From NCBI GenBank assembly GCA_021232515.1, contig JAJPOQ010000136.1, positions 1 through 58,325 of the forward strand: DNA of 58,325 nucleotides, in the 5' to 3' direction. The notes under the pieces are model-generated. The model was not told the DNA's origin. It saw nothing but the letters and a program-made list of their open reading frames with translations, and made no database searches. Source of the stretch: Lentisphaeraceae bacterium. Lineage in GTDB: Bacteria > Verrucomicrobiota > Lentisphaeria > Lentisphaerales > Lentisphaeraceae. The position numbers and the translations under genes are program-made. Of this stretch, positions 1 through 9,212 are shown piece by piece. Every line of letters starts with the position of its first letter. The first letter of the stretch is position 1.

Positions 1-293
1 AAAGTCATCATGAAATTATCAAAAGCTCTTTCCGGATGCTCCACCAGTTCATGCACTTTCGCATTTGCAGCTAAGTGAACAACTAAATCAACTTGACCAT
101 AATCAACGTTTCCTATGCCACCATCATGACTTCTAAAAGTAGAAGATAAATCTTGAAGCAAAGTCGGAAATTCGTCAGTCCATGAGTTTGGTCTCTTATC
201 TACACCAAAAACGTCATAACCCATTTCCCTAAGCTTAAAACTGAGGTTTGTACCTATCTGTCCGGAAGCACCGGTAATTAAAATTCTTTTCAT
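1..293 (-). CDS. NAD-dependent epimerase/dehydratase family protein (partial, 5' end only)
   Basis: The first ~97 codons of a gene running off the left edge. The protein begins MKRILITGASGQIGTNLSFK, a Rossmann fold with the GxxGxxG NAD(P)-binding motif of extended short-chain dehydrogenases. Further on it has DLVVHLAANAKV, matching the conserved HLAA segment of GalE/RfbB/RfbD-type nucleotide-sugar epimerases, reductases and dehydratases. The catalytic YxxxK lies outside the window, so the substrate cannot be told. Start ATG at 291-293; no strong Shine-Dalgarno (SD) sequence is seen. Cytosolic enzyme, probably in sugar or cell-surface metabolism. Confidence 0.85.
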   Translation of the reverse strand, partial: MKRILITGASGQIGTNLSFKLREMGYDVFGVDKRPNSWTDEFPTLLQDLSSTFRSHDGGIGNVDYGQVDLVVHLAANAKVHELVEHPERAFDNFMMT

Positions 294-319
294 ATGTTTA
301 TAAAATAATTCGCATCTAT

Positions 320-1246
320 TTAAAAATCTGGATCGTAAAAAGAGTTGTCAAATAACGGTTCTCTTTTTCGGACTGGAAGTTTTTCGGATTCGATTTTCTC
401 TTCCACTGAAGGTTCACTTTCGGCTCCTTCTTCAACACTTTCATCGTTATTAAAAGAAATTAACCCCTCAACTTCTTTAACCCACTTCCCTTCTTTCTTA
501 ATGAAACCTTTTTTTCTGTACTCTGCTTCCTGAAGAATCACAGTCATTTTTTCACGGTACTTTTTCTTACTTATTTCTACGGATTTCTTTAAATAAACAT
601 CCGCAGGAACAAACTTTTTCTCAAAAGGATAATAACCAGATGCTTTATAGAGCTTTAAGCGCTCTCTTGGAGTTAAAGCTTTTCTGTAGGTTTTGCGATC
701 TTCATGATAATAAAAAAGCTTATTCTCTATATATTTTTTAAGTTTTTTCTGCGAAAGTTCTTTATCAAAATAAACCATGACATCTTCAGTCATATCGACT
801 TTCGGAACATCATATGAGCCTATCCGCAACTCACCATGACGGTTGATTCCTCGATACTCCCCAGAAACCACTGCTAGCCTTCCTGTAGGTCGAATACGCA
901 CGGTTACCTTGTCACCCTTCTTATACAGTGGATACTTTTTATAAGCATCTTTTTTATGTATATCGATAATTGACTGTGGGAACTTCTTATCTACTTTTTC
1001 TGACACGATAAGCTCGAGTTCTTTTTCTAACTGATCGGTTGATTTCTTAGGTAAATCAGGAGGGAATTTTAAATTTAAAGACTTTGCAACCAATAGTGGT
1101 GTTACATTTTCTGACACTGCGAGATCAACAGCAATTGAGACTTGCTCATCTATTGCTGACTTTTCTTCTACTGTCATCTCTTCTTGTGCACTAACTGAAG
1201 CCACAAAAAAGACACAGAGAATCATCACTATCTTAAAGCGACACAT
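320..1246 (-). CDS. Secreted hypothetical protein, highly charged
   Basis: 308 residues. The N-terminus has a clear signal peptide (hydrophobic IVMILCVFFVASVSA, then AQEE), so the mature protein is probably periplasmic. The rest is rich in Lys and Glu. Around residues 110-145 a stretch beginning KKGDKVTVRIRPTGRLAVVS, followed by a GEYRG segment, could be a small SH3-like beta barrel. Two tyrosine- and lysine-rich segments follow, with an acidic C-terminal tail. I recognise no family. It lies 26 nt from the epimerase gene and 29 nt from pgsA on the same strand, so it may be co-transcribed with them. Function unknown. Confidence 0.7.
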   Translation of the reverse strand: MCRFKIVMILCVFFVASVSAQEEMTVEEKSAIDEQVSIAVDLAVSENVTPLLVAKSLNLKFPPDLPKKSTDQLEKELELIVSEKVDKKFPQSIIDIHKKDAYKKYPLYKKGDKVTVRIRPTGRLAVVSGEYRGINRHGELRIGSYDVPKVDMTEDVMVYFDKELSQKKLKKYIENKLFYYHEDRKTYRKALTPRERLKLYKASGYYPFEKKFVPADVYLKKSVEISKKKYREKMTVILQEAEYRKKGFIKKEGKWVKEVEGLISFNNDESVEEGAESEPSVEEKIESEKLPVRKREPLFDNSFYDPDF

Positions 1247-1275
1247 AACTGCACCATTTACGTCTGTTTGTAGGT

Positions 1276-1845
1276 TTAGATACTTTCTAAATACAATTCT
1301 TTGTTTTTTACAAAGTATTCATAACCAGTATAAACAGTTACGACAGCGGTTGCAATCATTAAGCCAGACATGCAGTACAATACAGGTTCTGCCGTTATAG
1401 CGCCAAGGCCTTTTTGACCATATAAGCCCCAAACAACTCCACCTGTACCAAGGTAGATAAATTGAAGTAAAGTTTTGACTTTGCCGCCTACTGCAGCAGA
1501 GATAACTCTTCCTTTCTGAGCCGCCAGCAGTCTCAAACCTGTAACTGCGAACTCTCGAGAAACTATGATTATGACAATCCAACCAGGAACGATGTTGTTT
1601 TCGACAAGAACGATGAATGCCGCAGAAACGAAGATCTTATCAGCTAGTGGATCCATCAACTTACCAAAATCAGTAACTAACTCATACTTCCTAGCAAGGT
1701 ATCCATCTAAAACATCAGAAATAGCAGCAAGAAAACCAGCGCCCCAAGCAGCCCAACGACATGCTTCTGACTCCATCGATGCGAGGATCACAAATACAAC
1801 CGTCAAAAAGATACGGCTCATTGTTATTTTATTTGCTATATTCAA
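1276..1845 (-). CDS. pgsA: CDP-diacylglycerol--glycerol-3-phosphate 3-phosphatidyltransferase
   Basis: 189 residues, the usual PgsA length. The enzyme moves a phosphatidyl group from CDP-diacylglycerol to glycerol-3-phosphate in the inner membrane, the committed step to phosphatidylglycerol and cardiolipin. The full CDP-alcohol phosphotransferase signature D-x2-DG-x2-AR-x8-G-x3-D-x3-D is present at about residues 44-71 (DVLDGYLAR ... G ... DPLAD), followed by several hydrophobic helices. The start is TTG at 1845: it gives MNIANKITMSRI, which aligns with normal PgsA N-termini, and GGAA lies upstream. A later ATG would cut into this conserved region. The next gene upstream is the formyltransferase-like gene 22 nt away on the same strand. 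Confidence 0.93.
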   Translation of the reverse strand: MNIANKITMSRIFLTVVFVILASMESEACRWAAWGAGFLAAISDVLDGYLARKYELVTDFGKLMDPLADKIFVSAAFIVLVENNIVPGWIVIIIVSREFAVTGLRLLAAQKGRVISAAVGGKVKTLLQFIYLGTGGVVWGLYGQKGLGAITAEPVLYCMSGLMIATAVVTVYTGYEYFVKNKELYLESI

Positions 1846-1867
1846 GCTTTATTTCCAATCAAAAAAT

Positions 1868-2770
1868 TCAAAAAAAGATTTCTTTGCCAGACTTACTATA
1901 CTCAATGACGTCAATCGGCAACCATTTTTGACCAGATTTATAGAAAAGACTTTCTTTTATGTAGCCAAATTTCCCTTCTGCAAAGTCTGCTACAGTACTT
2001 GGGAATACTACCCAATCTCCGTCAACCTTCAATTTTTCTTGATTATCAGAAAGAAACTTTTGGTAGTCATCTTGCCAACCACCCTGCGGTTTTTCTTTCG
2101 GTCTCTGCTCATAAGTATCTTGCAGATCGTTGGCTGAAATCTTACTAAAATCAAATAATACTTCTTCCGAGATACCAATGATGTGACCTTCGTCCATACC
2201 ATCGCCATCTTCTTCATAAGCTTTTGCAACAATTACACTGCTGCGCATATGGTCCAAACCGTTTTGAAAAGCATGATGAACAGGAAGAGTGTGAAGACCG
2301 ATCAACAAACGCTCACCAGTTTCGTTACAAACTGTTAAATCTCCAGGGTGAACATTGAGGCAAGGAAAATAATTTGTAATGTTGCAAAGAGGAACAAAAC
2401 CAGCAAATATCCCAAAGTCTAAATCATACTTTTTGATCTCCTCATATAGTGCAACCGTCCAGTCTTCTCGAATTTTTCGACCTTCTTCAGAGGCTAAAGA
2501 AATAGACTGAAGTCCACGACTTTTATAAAACTCAAATATATCTAACTCGACTAATTCGACCTTATACTTTTCAGAGATCTCACGAGCACGACACCTTTCT
2601 GGTCGGTCAGTAACTATACAACAAGGCACATAATGCCTTTCATCTTTATTCTGTTGCCAATCTTCTAAGATTTTCTCAGCATTTGTCCCTGAACCGCTCA
2701 CAAATATTGCGGTTTTCGCTAACTTGCCCTCGCTAACTTCAAAAAAACTTTTAGGTTCTGGAGAACTCAA
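1868..2770 (-). CDS. Formyltransferase-family protein (PurN-like fold, extended C-terminus)
   Basis: 300 residues against roughly 210 for PurN. The N-terminus has AIFVSGSGTNAEKIL, the phosphate-binding loop of glycinamide ribonucleotide formyltransferases. CLNVHPGDLTV supplies the catalytic Asn and His in their usual setting. HHAFQNGLD and, later, EDGDGMDEGHIIG correspond to the downstream Asp/Gly-Ile-Ile part of the family. PurN-type enzymes transfer formyl from 10-formyl-tetrahydrofolate in purine synthesis. The extra ~80 C-terminal residues (Trp/Lys-rich) and divergent middle suggest a different acceptor, so I do not assign purN. Start TTG at 2770 with AGGAAG upstream. A 190-codon open frame on the other strand (1565-2137) is a shadow. 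Confidence 0.75.
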   Translation of the reverse strand: MSSPEPKSFFEVSEGKLAKTAIFVSGSGTNAEKILEDWQQNKDERHYVPCCIVTDRPERCRAREISEKYKVELVELDIFEFYKSRGLQSISLASEEGRKIREDWTVALYEEIKKYDLDFGIFAGFVPLCNITNYFPCLNVHPGDLTVCNETGERLLIGLHTLPVHHAFQNGLDHMRSSVIVAKAYEEDGDGMDEGHIIGISEEVLFDFSKISANDLQDTYEQRPKEKPQGGWQDDYQKFLSDNQEKLKVDGDWVVFPSTVADFAEGKFGYIKESLFYKSGQKWLPIDVIEYSKSGKEIFF

Positions 2771-2885
2771 TCTTTCTTCCTGCTTTAAAATACAATTTTA
2801 TAAGGCTATAGTAGACATGATTTTGTCTATTTGACAACTGTAGAGCAGTCAATTTAAAATGGTTTCAAAAAGGATTTCCAATAAA

Positions 2886-3431
2886 ATGAAAGTTATCGTC
2901 AATTTTTTATTCCTGACAATTTTTTATATAGTTTCGACAGGATGTGCGGGTTTACCAAATGATAAAGACGAAATAACTACTATCATTGTTACTTCAAATA
3001 ATTTTGAATCCAGACCTCTTGCAGAATTTCTACAAATCAGAAACAATCAACCAATCATCGAACTTCCTGGCAACAAAGCTGACACTAAGCTTTATGTTAA
3101 AGGGCCAGACAAGCAACTTATGGTTATCGACGACAATAAGTTTGCAAACTTCATCAACTTCTCAAACCCTATGCACGTCATTGTTCTAGGTAACGACACG
3201 TATGTATCTAAAAGATATATCAAACAGATCAATCCTAACATCAAAACATATATATTTGATGACGAAGATTGGCGCGTTATCGCTTGGCAAGTTGAAGAAC
3301 TTACAGGTTACTCTGGTTTAGCTGATGACTATATCGAACTTCTCGACGAGCTAGTTCGTTCAAATACAGTCAAAGGTTACACGGCGCCATCAGCTCCATC
3401 CGAGCCAAAACTAATCGTCCCTGCTCAGTAA
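2886..3431 (+). CDS. Putative lipoprotein, unknown function
   Basis: About 181 residues from the second ATG (MKVIVNFLFLTI...), chosen because AGGA at 2871-2874 precedes it. An ATG at 2859 in frame would add ten residues. The signal sequence ends in VSTGCAG, a lipobox, so the protein is likely anchored by an N-terminal lipid. The mature part alternates beta-type hydrophobic stretches (TTIIVTSNNF, HVIVLGNDTYVSKRYI) with short helices, a pattern loosely like solute- or cell-wall-binding repeats, though I recognise no family. It opens a compact plus-strand run: the ABC-2 permease starts 7 nt later. Confidence 0.7.
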   Translation: MKVIVNFLFLTIFYIVSTGCAGLPNDKDEITTIIVTSNNFESRPLAEFLQIRNNQPIIELPGNKADTKLYVKGPDKQLMVIDDNKFANFINFSNPMHVIVLGNDTYVSKRYIKQINPNIKTYIFDDEDWRVIAWQVEELTGYSGLADDYIELLDELVRSNTVKGYTAPSAPSEPKLIVPAQ

Positions 3432-3438
3432 TTAAAAA

Positions 3439-4401
3439 ATGATTTCGGTATTCTTCAATATCGCAAGAAATACCTTCAAGGAGAGCTTGCGGGAGCCTGT
3501 ATATGTTGTGCTTCTGCTGCTTAGCCTTATCCTAAACGGCCTCATGCCGGCCTTCGCTCTATTCGTATTTAGAGCACAAGAAAAACTTGTTCGCGACAGT
3601 GACATGGCAACGATGATGATGTTCGGTATGATTACCGCTGTTCTCTGTGCCAGTAATGCCATTTACCGTGAAATCAAAAATGGCACGGCTCTACTCGTTC
3701 TTTCCAAGCCTATAAGCCGCCCTTTATTTATTTCAGCTAAAATAACCGGTATCTGCGGCGTTATGATCGTCTACTGTTTTCTCTGCAGTTTAAGTACACT
3801 CATTGCTGTAAGAGTTGCTATTGATCAATTCCGTTTCGACCAAATACTCTTCTGGGGTTACTTCATAGTCATGGTTATTGGCCTTTTATACGCTGCTGGC
3901 CAAAATTACTTAGCGCATAGAAACTTTTCTCAGCATATCATCTACTTTTTATTAATCGCTATACCTGCTTGGGCTGCGTTTGCACACTTTAGACCAGATC
4001 ACGATAAAGTCGTTGGACTCCAAAGCCAAACGGCTATTGCCCTTCTGTTGCTTTCTATGGCGATCATTGCTATGGGAGTTATCTCTACCGCACTCTCTAC
4101 TATTGTCAGTTTCGTCGGCAACCTAACCGTCAGCTTTTTCATATTTATGCTTGGACTTATGTCTCCATACTTATTCGGTCTTTCTGCTTCCGAAGGTAAC
4201 ATTATTGCTGGCTTCATTTATGCCATCATTCCTAACTGGCAAGAATTTTGGATGGCTGACCCTATTAGTGTTGGTAAACCAATCCCGATGAGTTATGTCA
4301 TTAACTCATTTATCTATTTCTTAAATCTTATCGCCATATTTTACATCACTGCCATTCTCCTCTTCCAAGAGCGTGAAGTTGGCGCCCAAAATATTCGCTA
4401 A
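3439..4401 (+). CDS. ABC-2 type transporter permease
   Basis: 320 residues with about six to seven hydrophobic spans, the first at about residues 20-45. The opening ISVFFNIARNTFKESLREP and the IYREIKNGTALLVLSKPISR segment after the second helix are typical of ABC-2 membrane subunits, in which the REI/GT region precedes a cytoplasmic coupling helix. Such proteins export drugs, lipids or polymers with a separate ATPase, but none is encoded next to it here, so its partner must be elsewhere. It sits between a lipoprotein gene (7 nt) and a LysR gene (5 nt), probably in one transcript. Substrate unknown. Confidence 0.82.
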   Translation: MISVFFNIARNTFKESLREPVYVVLLLLSLILNGLMPAFALFVFRAQEKLVRDSDMATMMMFGMITAVLCASNAIYREIKNGTALLVLSKPISRPLFISAKITGICGVMIVYCFLCSLSTLIAVRVAIDQFRFDQILFWGYFIVMVIGLLYAAGQNYLAHRNFSQHIIYFLLIAIPAWAAFAHFRPDHDKVVGLQSQTAIALLLLSMAIIAMGVISTALSTIVSFVGNLTVSFFIFMLGLMSPYLFGLSASEGNIIAGFIYAIIPNWQEFWMADPISVGKPIPMSYVINSFIYFLNLIAIFYITAILLFQEREVGAQNIR

Positions 4402-4406
4402 AAGCT

Positions 4407-5303
4407 ATGAATATAAACCTGCATCACCTAGAACTTTTTTACTATGTTGCCGAAGCTCAAGGCATCTCCCAAGCTGTGAAAGTTATCCCTTACTCAATTC
4501 AGCAGCCGGCTATTAGCCAACAAGTGAAATCGCTCGAAACAAGTTTAGGTGTAAAACTTTTTGAAAGACGTCCATTCGAATTAACAGAAGCTGGAAGAGT
4601 TCTTCTCGACACCATGGCACCGTTCATGGAGAAACTAGCGACTATCGAAGACGAACTAAAAGGCATGCATAGAACTCGACTAAGAATAGGTTGTGCAGCA
4701 CTTATTTCAGACCATTACATCCCTGAAATACTCCCGGGCTTGATTGAAGAGTTTCCAAATATCCTTACGCAAGTTTTTGAATTAGAAGGAAATGATCCTT
4801 ATAGAAGGCTTCTTACTCGAGACCTCGATTTAGTCATCTCTTCTGAAGCTCCACCTAGATCAAGAGCAGTGATAAGTGAACTCATACTAACACTTCCATA
4901 CTGCATCATAGTTCCCAAGGAACACGAGTTTGCCAAGAAAATAACTTGGACTGAAACTGCACTCATGAACACCAAGTGGGTTGCCCTCCAAGAGAATACT
5001 GGTGGTATGCAAAAACTTTCAGAAGAGCTGAAGAAAATAAGTCTATCTCCAAGCTACAGTGCGGGAACAAACTCTATCGCCACTGCCTTAAAGTACATCT
5101 CAATGAATTTAGGAGTTGGTTTTGCGATAAAGCCACCAAACTTCCTACTCGAGCAATATGGTTTAGTCGCCATCCCTCAAAAAAGAATTGCTCCGGCAGA
5201 TCTTCATATAAGCTACACTGACAACCCACGAACTCGTGATGTTATACAGTCTTTCATGAAACGCGCTCTAAGCTTACTAAAAGCACATCAAAAAGACTTC
5301 TAA
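4407..5303 (+). CDS. LysR-family transcriptional regulator
   Basis: 298 residues, typical for the family. The N-terminal winged helix-turn-helix spans about residues 4-65 (LHHLELFYYVAEAQGISQAV ... QPAISQQVKSLETSLGVKLFERR ... LTEAGRVLL). The remainder is a two-lobed periplasmic-binding-like effector domain (RLRIGCAALISDHYIPEILP ...). It reads in the same direction as its neighbours, not divergently from a target gene, so no target is evident. Its stop codon overlaps the rnhA start by 1 nt (TAATG), implying translational coupling. Effector unknown. Confidence 0.9.
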   Translation: MNINLHHLELFYYVAEAQGISQAVKVIPYSIQQPAISQQVKSLETSLGVKLFERRPFELTEAGRVLLDTMAPFMEKLATIEDELKGMHRTRLRIGCAALISDHYIPEILPGLIEEFPNILTQVFELEGNDPYRRLLTRDLDLVISSEAPPRSRAVISELILTLPYCIIVPKEHEFAKKITWTETALMNTKWVALQENTGGMQKLSEELKKISLSPSYSAGTNSIATALKYISMNLGVGFAIKPPNFLLEQYGLVAIPQKRIAPADLHISYTDNPRTRDVIQSFMKRALSLLKAHQKDF

Positions 5304-5791
5304 TGAAAGAGATAATCATTCATACAGACGGTGCTTGCCGAGGCAACCCTGGCCCCGGTGGCTATGGTGCTATCATGCAGTATAAGCAACATAAGAAAGA
5401 GATCTCTGGTTCATTTCGACACACGACAAATAACCGCATGGAGATGCTCGCTGTAGTTGAGTCTTTGAAGTCTCTAAAAGAATTCTGTTCAGTCAAACTC
5501 TATACTGACAGTAAATACATCTGCGAAGCAATTAATAAAAACTGGCTAGCCAACTGGAAAAACAAAGATTGGAAAAGTGCATCTAAAGCACCTGTCAAAA
5601 ACTCCGACCTTTGGAAAGAAATAGATACTCTACTTCTTAAACACAAAATTTCGTTTTTCTGGGTTAAAGGTCATGCCGATAATGAAATGAATAATCGCGC
5701 CGACGAACTGGCTGTAGATGCTTCTAAAAAGCCTGAAGATTTCCAAATCGATGAATTCTATGAAGATGAGTGCGGTCTAAACTTCGGATGA
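5303..5791 (+). CDS. rnhA: Ribonuclease HI
   Basis: 162 residues. RNase HI cuts the RNA strand of RNA-DNA hybrids (primers, R-loops) using two metal ions. The four catalytic acids are visible in order: IIHTDGACRGNPGPGGYG (Asp), NRMEMLAV (Glu), LYTDSKYI (Asp), and the final Asp in RADELAVDA. The substrate-handle region NWLANWKNKDWKSASKAPVKN and WVKGHADNEMNNRAD are also typical. The start overlaps the LysR stop by 1 nt, and its own stop overlaps the next start (ATGA), so LysR-rnhA-panE are probably translated in sequence. Confidence 0.95.
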   Translation: MKEIIIHTDGACRGNPGPGGYGAIMQYKQHKKEISGSFRHTTNNRMEMLAVVESLKSLKEFCSVKLYTDSKYICEAINKNWLANWKNKDWKSASKAPVKNSDLWKEIDTLLLKHKISFFWVKGHADNEMNNRADELAVDASKKPEDFQIDEFYEDECGLNFG

Positions 5792-6693
5792 AGATTGGCG
5801 TCATCGGCACTGGAGCAATTGGTGGTTACTATGGGGCGAAGCTAGCTCTAGGCTCAAATGAAGTACACTTCCTACTCAATTCGGACTATGAACATGTTAA
5901 AGCACATGGTCTGAAGATACAGTCTGACCAAGGCGATATAATCCTACCTAAAGTAAATGCCTGGAACTGTACCAAGGACATGCCCAAGTGCGACCTCATC
6001 ATTATATGCTTAAAAACAACAAGTAATCATTTACTCGAAGAGTTACTGACACCTATTGTTCATGAAAAATCGACTTTCCTCAGCTTACAAAATGGTTTAA
6101 ACCCAGATAAAGACATAAAGCTGCTATTTCCCAACAATCCTATCTTTGGTGGTCTTTGTCGTGTTGGAGTCAATAAAATAGGTCCTGGGCTCATTCAACA
6201 TATAAACTATGAAACAATCTTACTTGGAGAGTCTCAGCGAAATGAAAGTGTCATGACACTTAACTCATTGAGTGAACTATTTATTAAAGCAAATATTGAT
6301 ATAGAGCTTCACGCTAATATTCTCGAAGTAAGATGGCGCAAGCTGTGTTGGAATATACCATTCAATGGCTTAACCACTGTCTTCAATCAAGATACAGATA
6401 AGATAGTGAAAAATACAGAAACTCGAGATCTCGCGAAAAAGATTATCCTAGAAGTCATAAGTATCGCTCATATCGATGGGATAATTATAGAAAAAGACTT
6501 CGCCAACCAAACCCTTACTCTGACGGATAATCTAGGACCTTACAAACCAAGTATGATGCTTGACTATGAAGCAAAGCGTCCTTTAGAAATTTCACAAATT
6601 TATGAAGAGCCAATAAAGCTTGCTTTGGAAAATAACTGCAAGGTACCTGAGATTCAAAAACTATATAAGAGTTTACAAGCGCTAAACTCTTAA
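5788..6693 (+). CDS. panE: 2-dehydropantoate 2-reductase family protein (ApbA/PanE)
   Basis: 301 residues from ATG 5788, chosen because it gives MKIGVIGTGAIGGYYGAKLA, the exact family N-terminus with the NADPH-binding GxGxxG, and overlaps the rnhA stop as ATGA. An ATG 18 nt earlier only adds six odd residues. The family reduces ketopantoate to pantoate in pantothenate/CoA synthesis. The middle segment WRKLCWNIPFNGLTTVF contains the conserved Lys and Asn used in catalysis, and the C-terminal domain is all-helical (KPSMMLDYEAKRPLEIS). Some organisms have several paralogues with other substrates, so the exact reaction is likely but not certain. Its stop overlaps the convergent rbsC-like stop. 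Confidence 0.85.
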   Translation: MKIGVIGTGAIGGYYGAKLALGSNEVHFLLNSDYEHVKAHGLKIQSDQGDIILPKVNAWNCTKDMPKCDLIIICLKTTSNHLLEELLTPIVHEKSTFLSLQNGLNPDKDIKLLFPNNPIFGGLCRVGVNKIGPGLIQHINYETILLGESQRNESVMTLNSLSELFIKANIDIELHANILEVRWRKLCWNIPFNGLTTVFNQDTDKIVKNTETRDLAKKIILEVISIAHIDGIIIEKDFANQTLTLTDNLGPYKPSMMLDYEAKRPLEISQIYEEPIKLALENNCKVPEIQKLYKSLQALNS

Positions 6694-7691
6694 GCAGTTT
6701 TACGATGCTTCAGTTTATCTATACCAACAGCTACAATTATAATGATACCAATGATGATTTCTTGAACATACTGTTGGATACTGAGAGTCGTAAAAGCATT
6801 AACTAAAATCGCCATTATTAATGCACCGATTATTGATCCAAGTGCACTTCCTTCGCCACCATTTAATGAAGCACCACCAATAACAACTGCGGCAATTATA
6901 TTTAGTTCTAAACCTATAGAGCCAACTGGGTTACCACTTCCTAAGTTTGCATAGTCCATACATGCAGCAACACCAATTAAGGCTCCACAGAATACGTAAA
7001 TTAAAATCTTATATTTCTCAACATTTATACCACACAAGCGTGCTGTATCTTCATTTGAGCCGATCGCATAAACATAGCGGCCAAAGACAGTGTACTTGAG
7101 CACAATCGCAACAATGATCGTAAGGATAATCATAATCCAAACTCCAGGAGAGAAGATTAACCAAGATGGGTCAGGGGTTGGATCCATAAATGATTGAAAA
7201 GCATTATCCGGAGTTCGTACACGTTCATTATTCCCGACCCACTTCGCAACACCACGCGCAATTTGCATTGTTCCTAAAGTCACTATAAATGGCATAAAAC
7301 CAAACTTTGCGGTTATAACTCCATTCACACCTCCTACTGCAGAGCATGCTGCCACAGTTGCGATGAAAGCCAAACAAATAATGCCCGTCGAAACAGCTCC
7401 GTCGACAGCACCACTCTTCAGGACAGTCGCAAAAACCACAGAACCTAAAGCAATGACTGAACCAGCAGAAAGGTCTATGCCTCCACTTATTATGACCAAG
7501 GTCATTCCAAGAGCACCGATACCAACTATAACAGTTTGCTTGAGGATCAACTGAGCATTGTAAGAGCCAAAAAAGATAGAAAACTTGTCAGGGCTTCGCA
7601 GTAAAATAAAGACAGCAATAACTGCAATAACAAATAAAAGACCTATAAATGGCAGGAGAAGGGATAACTTACTTTTTAGTTTTTCTTTCAT
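6690..7691 (-). CDS. Ribose-type sugar ABC transporter, permease
   Basis: 333 residues, the length of RbsC-class permeases, with about eight to ten hydrophobic spans. Family hallmarks include GMTLVIISGGIDLSAGSVIA near the start, NGVITAKFGFMPFIVTLGTM, the VYAIGSNEDTARLCGINV loop, and AVVIGGASLNGGEGSALGSI near the end. It forms the inner-membrane channel of a sugar (CUT2) importer. Third gene of the binding protein-ATPase-permease run, starting 13 nt after the ATPase with AAGGAA as SD. The last 4 nt overlap the end of panE from the other strand, leaving no room for an intergenic terminator. The actual sugar cannot be told from sequence. Confidence 0.92.
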   Translation of the reverse strand: MKEKLKSKLSLLLPFIGLLFVIAVIAVFILLRSPDKFSIFFGSYNAQLILKQTVIVGIGALGMTLVIISGGIDLSAGSVIALGSVVFATVLKSGAVDGAVSTGIICLAFIATVAACSAVGGVNGVITAKFGFMPFIVTLGTMQIARGVAKWVGNNERVRTPDNAFQSFMDPTPDPSWLIFSPGVWIMIILTIIVAIVLKYTVFGRYVYAIGSNEDTARLCGINVEKYKILIYVFCGALIGVAACMDYANLGSGNPVGSIGLELNIIAAVVIGGASLNGGEGSALGSIIGALIMAILVNAFTTLSIQQYVQEIIIGIIIIVAVGIDKLKHRKTA

Positions 7692-7704
7692 AAAAATTCC
7701 TTAA

Positions 7705-9198
7705 TCAGGTCAACTGACCTGTCGTTCCATACATCATAACTTTATGCTTAGTCCACTCCGAAGTATCTAGTTTTGGACTTAAGACTCCTCGATACATCAC
7801 TGCCATAGTATCACATGTCCCTTGTAGCTCTGGTAGGTAAGAACTAACCATAACTATTGACTTACCTTGTGCAGCAAGTTCTTGAATGAGTTTATATATT
7901 TCCGCTTTGCTACCTACATCAATTCCACGAGTAGGTTCATCAAAAAATAAAATATCACTGTCATGATTCATGAGTCGTGCGATAGCCACTTTTTGCTGAT
8001 TACCACCCGATAATGTCGTCATAGGATCTAATGTCGAGTGACACTTAGTCTGTAACTTTTCAGCCCATTTGTCTGCAATAATTTTCTCGTCTGATAAATT
8101 GATAAAACCTTTATTGCTTTCTTTGGATAAAGCAGATAAAGTCGTATTTACGGCAATACTCATATCCTGAGCGAGGCCTTCTGTCTTACGATCTTCACTA
8201 CAAAGATCCAAACCTGCGTTCAAAGACTTTTTAGGAGTTATACCACCTGCATGGTGCTTGTCGTTGCCAATATGAACTTCTCCGCTAACTAGTTGGTCAA
8301 GACCAAATATGCACCTGAGCATCTCAGAACGACCTGCTCCAACAAGACCAAATATGCCAAATATCTCTCCTTGGCGTAGCTCAAAAGAAGCCTCTTTTGG
8401 TAAGCTTATACCGCGAACTTTTTTGACATCTAGGACCTTCGCGCCTATTTCATGAGGTACATGCGGATACATGTTCTCCAAAGAGCGGCCCACCAACATT
8501 TCAGCAATTTGCGGTACTGAAACATCTTTAAGCATTCCTGTCCCACAAGTCATGCCATCTCTCAAAATTGTGTACCGGTCAGAGATCTCTTTCACTTCTT
8601 CTAAAAAGTGGCTGATGTAGATAATCGCGATTCCACGATCTCTCAGCTTATTAATGACTTTAAAAAGACTTTCTGTATCTTCACGAGATAAAGAACTCGT
8701 TGGTTCATCCATGATGATGATCTTGGCATCTGCCACTATCGCCCGAGCTATCTCAATTAACTGTTGAGTACCAATATTTAGGTCCATCACCTTGGTATCT
8801 GGCGATAAATGAGACTTTCCAAGAAGATCTAGAGCTTCTTTAACTTTGGTCTTTTCGTGTTTGACAATACCAAGCTTACTCTTCTCTACCCCAAGGGTAA
8901 TATTTTCTTCAATCGTCAAGTTTGGAGCCAAAGTTAGCTCCTGATAAATCATCGCTACTCCAGCATTTCTGCCTTGATTTGGAGTCATAGGCTTATATGG
9001 CTTGCCTTCTAGTAAGATGTCGCCTTCTGTCGCTTGGTGCGCTCCAGAAAGAACTTTCATCATCGTACTTTTACCCGCACCGTTCTCGCCAATAAGAGCA
9101 TGAACCTCTCCCGGGTAGACGATAAGTTCTACTCCTTTGAGAGCATGAACTGGCCCAAAGCGTTTATGGATATTTTGTAAATGTAGAATTTCAGCCAT
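7705..9198 (-). CDS. Ribose-type sugar ABC transporter, tandem ATPase
   Basis: 497 residues with two fused nucleotide-binding domains, as in RbsA/MglA. Domain 1 has a Walker A (GENGAGKST), a degenerate signature (LNIGTQQLIEIARA) and Walker B (IIIMDEPTSSL). Domain 2 has a degenerate Walker A (GLVGAGRSE), signature LSGGNQQKVAIARL and Walker B ILFFDEPTRGIDVG. The arrangement with one altered site in each half is normal for this class. It powers uptake through the permease encoded 13 nt downstream; the binding-protein gene is 14 nt upstream. Confidence 0.94.
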   Translation of the reverse strand: MAEILHLQNIHKRFGPVHALKGVELIVYPGEVHALIGENGAGKSTMMKVLSGAHQATEGDILLEGKPYKPMTPNQGRNAGVAMIYQELTLAPNLTIEENITLGVEKSKLGIVKHEKTKVKEALDLLGKSHLSPDTKVMDLNIGTQQLIEIARAIVADAKIIIMDEPTSSLSREDTESLFKVINKLRDRGIAIIYISHFLEEVKEISDRYTILRDGMTCGTGMLKDVSVPQIAEMLVGRSLENMYPHVPHEIGAKVLDVKKVRGISLPKEASFELRQGEIFGIFGLVGAGRSEMLRCIFGLDQLVSGEVHIGNDKHHAGGITPKKSLNAGLDLCSEDRKTEGLAQDMSIAVNTTLSALSKESNKGFINLSDEKIIADKWAEKLQTKCHSTLDPMTTLSGGNQQKVAIARLMNHDSDILFFDEPTRGIDVGSKAEIYKLIQELAAQGKSIVMVSSYLPELQGTCDTMAVMYRGVLSPKLDTSEWTKHKVMMYGTTGQLT

Positions 9199-9212
9199 AC
9201 AGATTTACTCGA

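Noticed and set aside
1565..2137. 190-codon open frame on the plus strand
   Set aside because: Antisense to both pgsA and the formyltransferase gene, whose motifs are clear; no SD or known domain.
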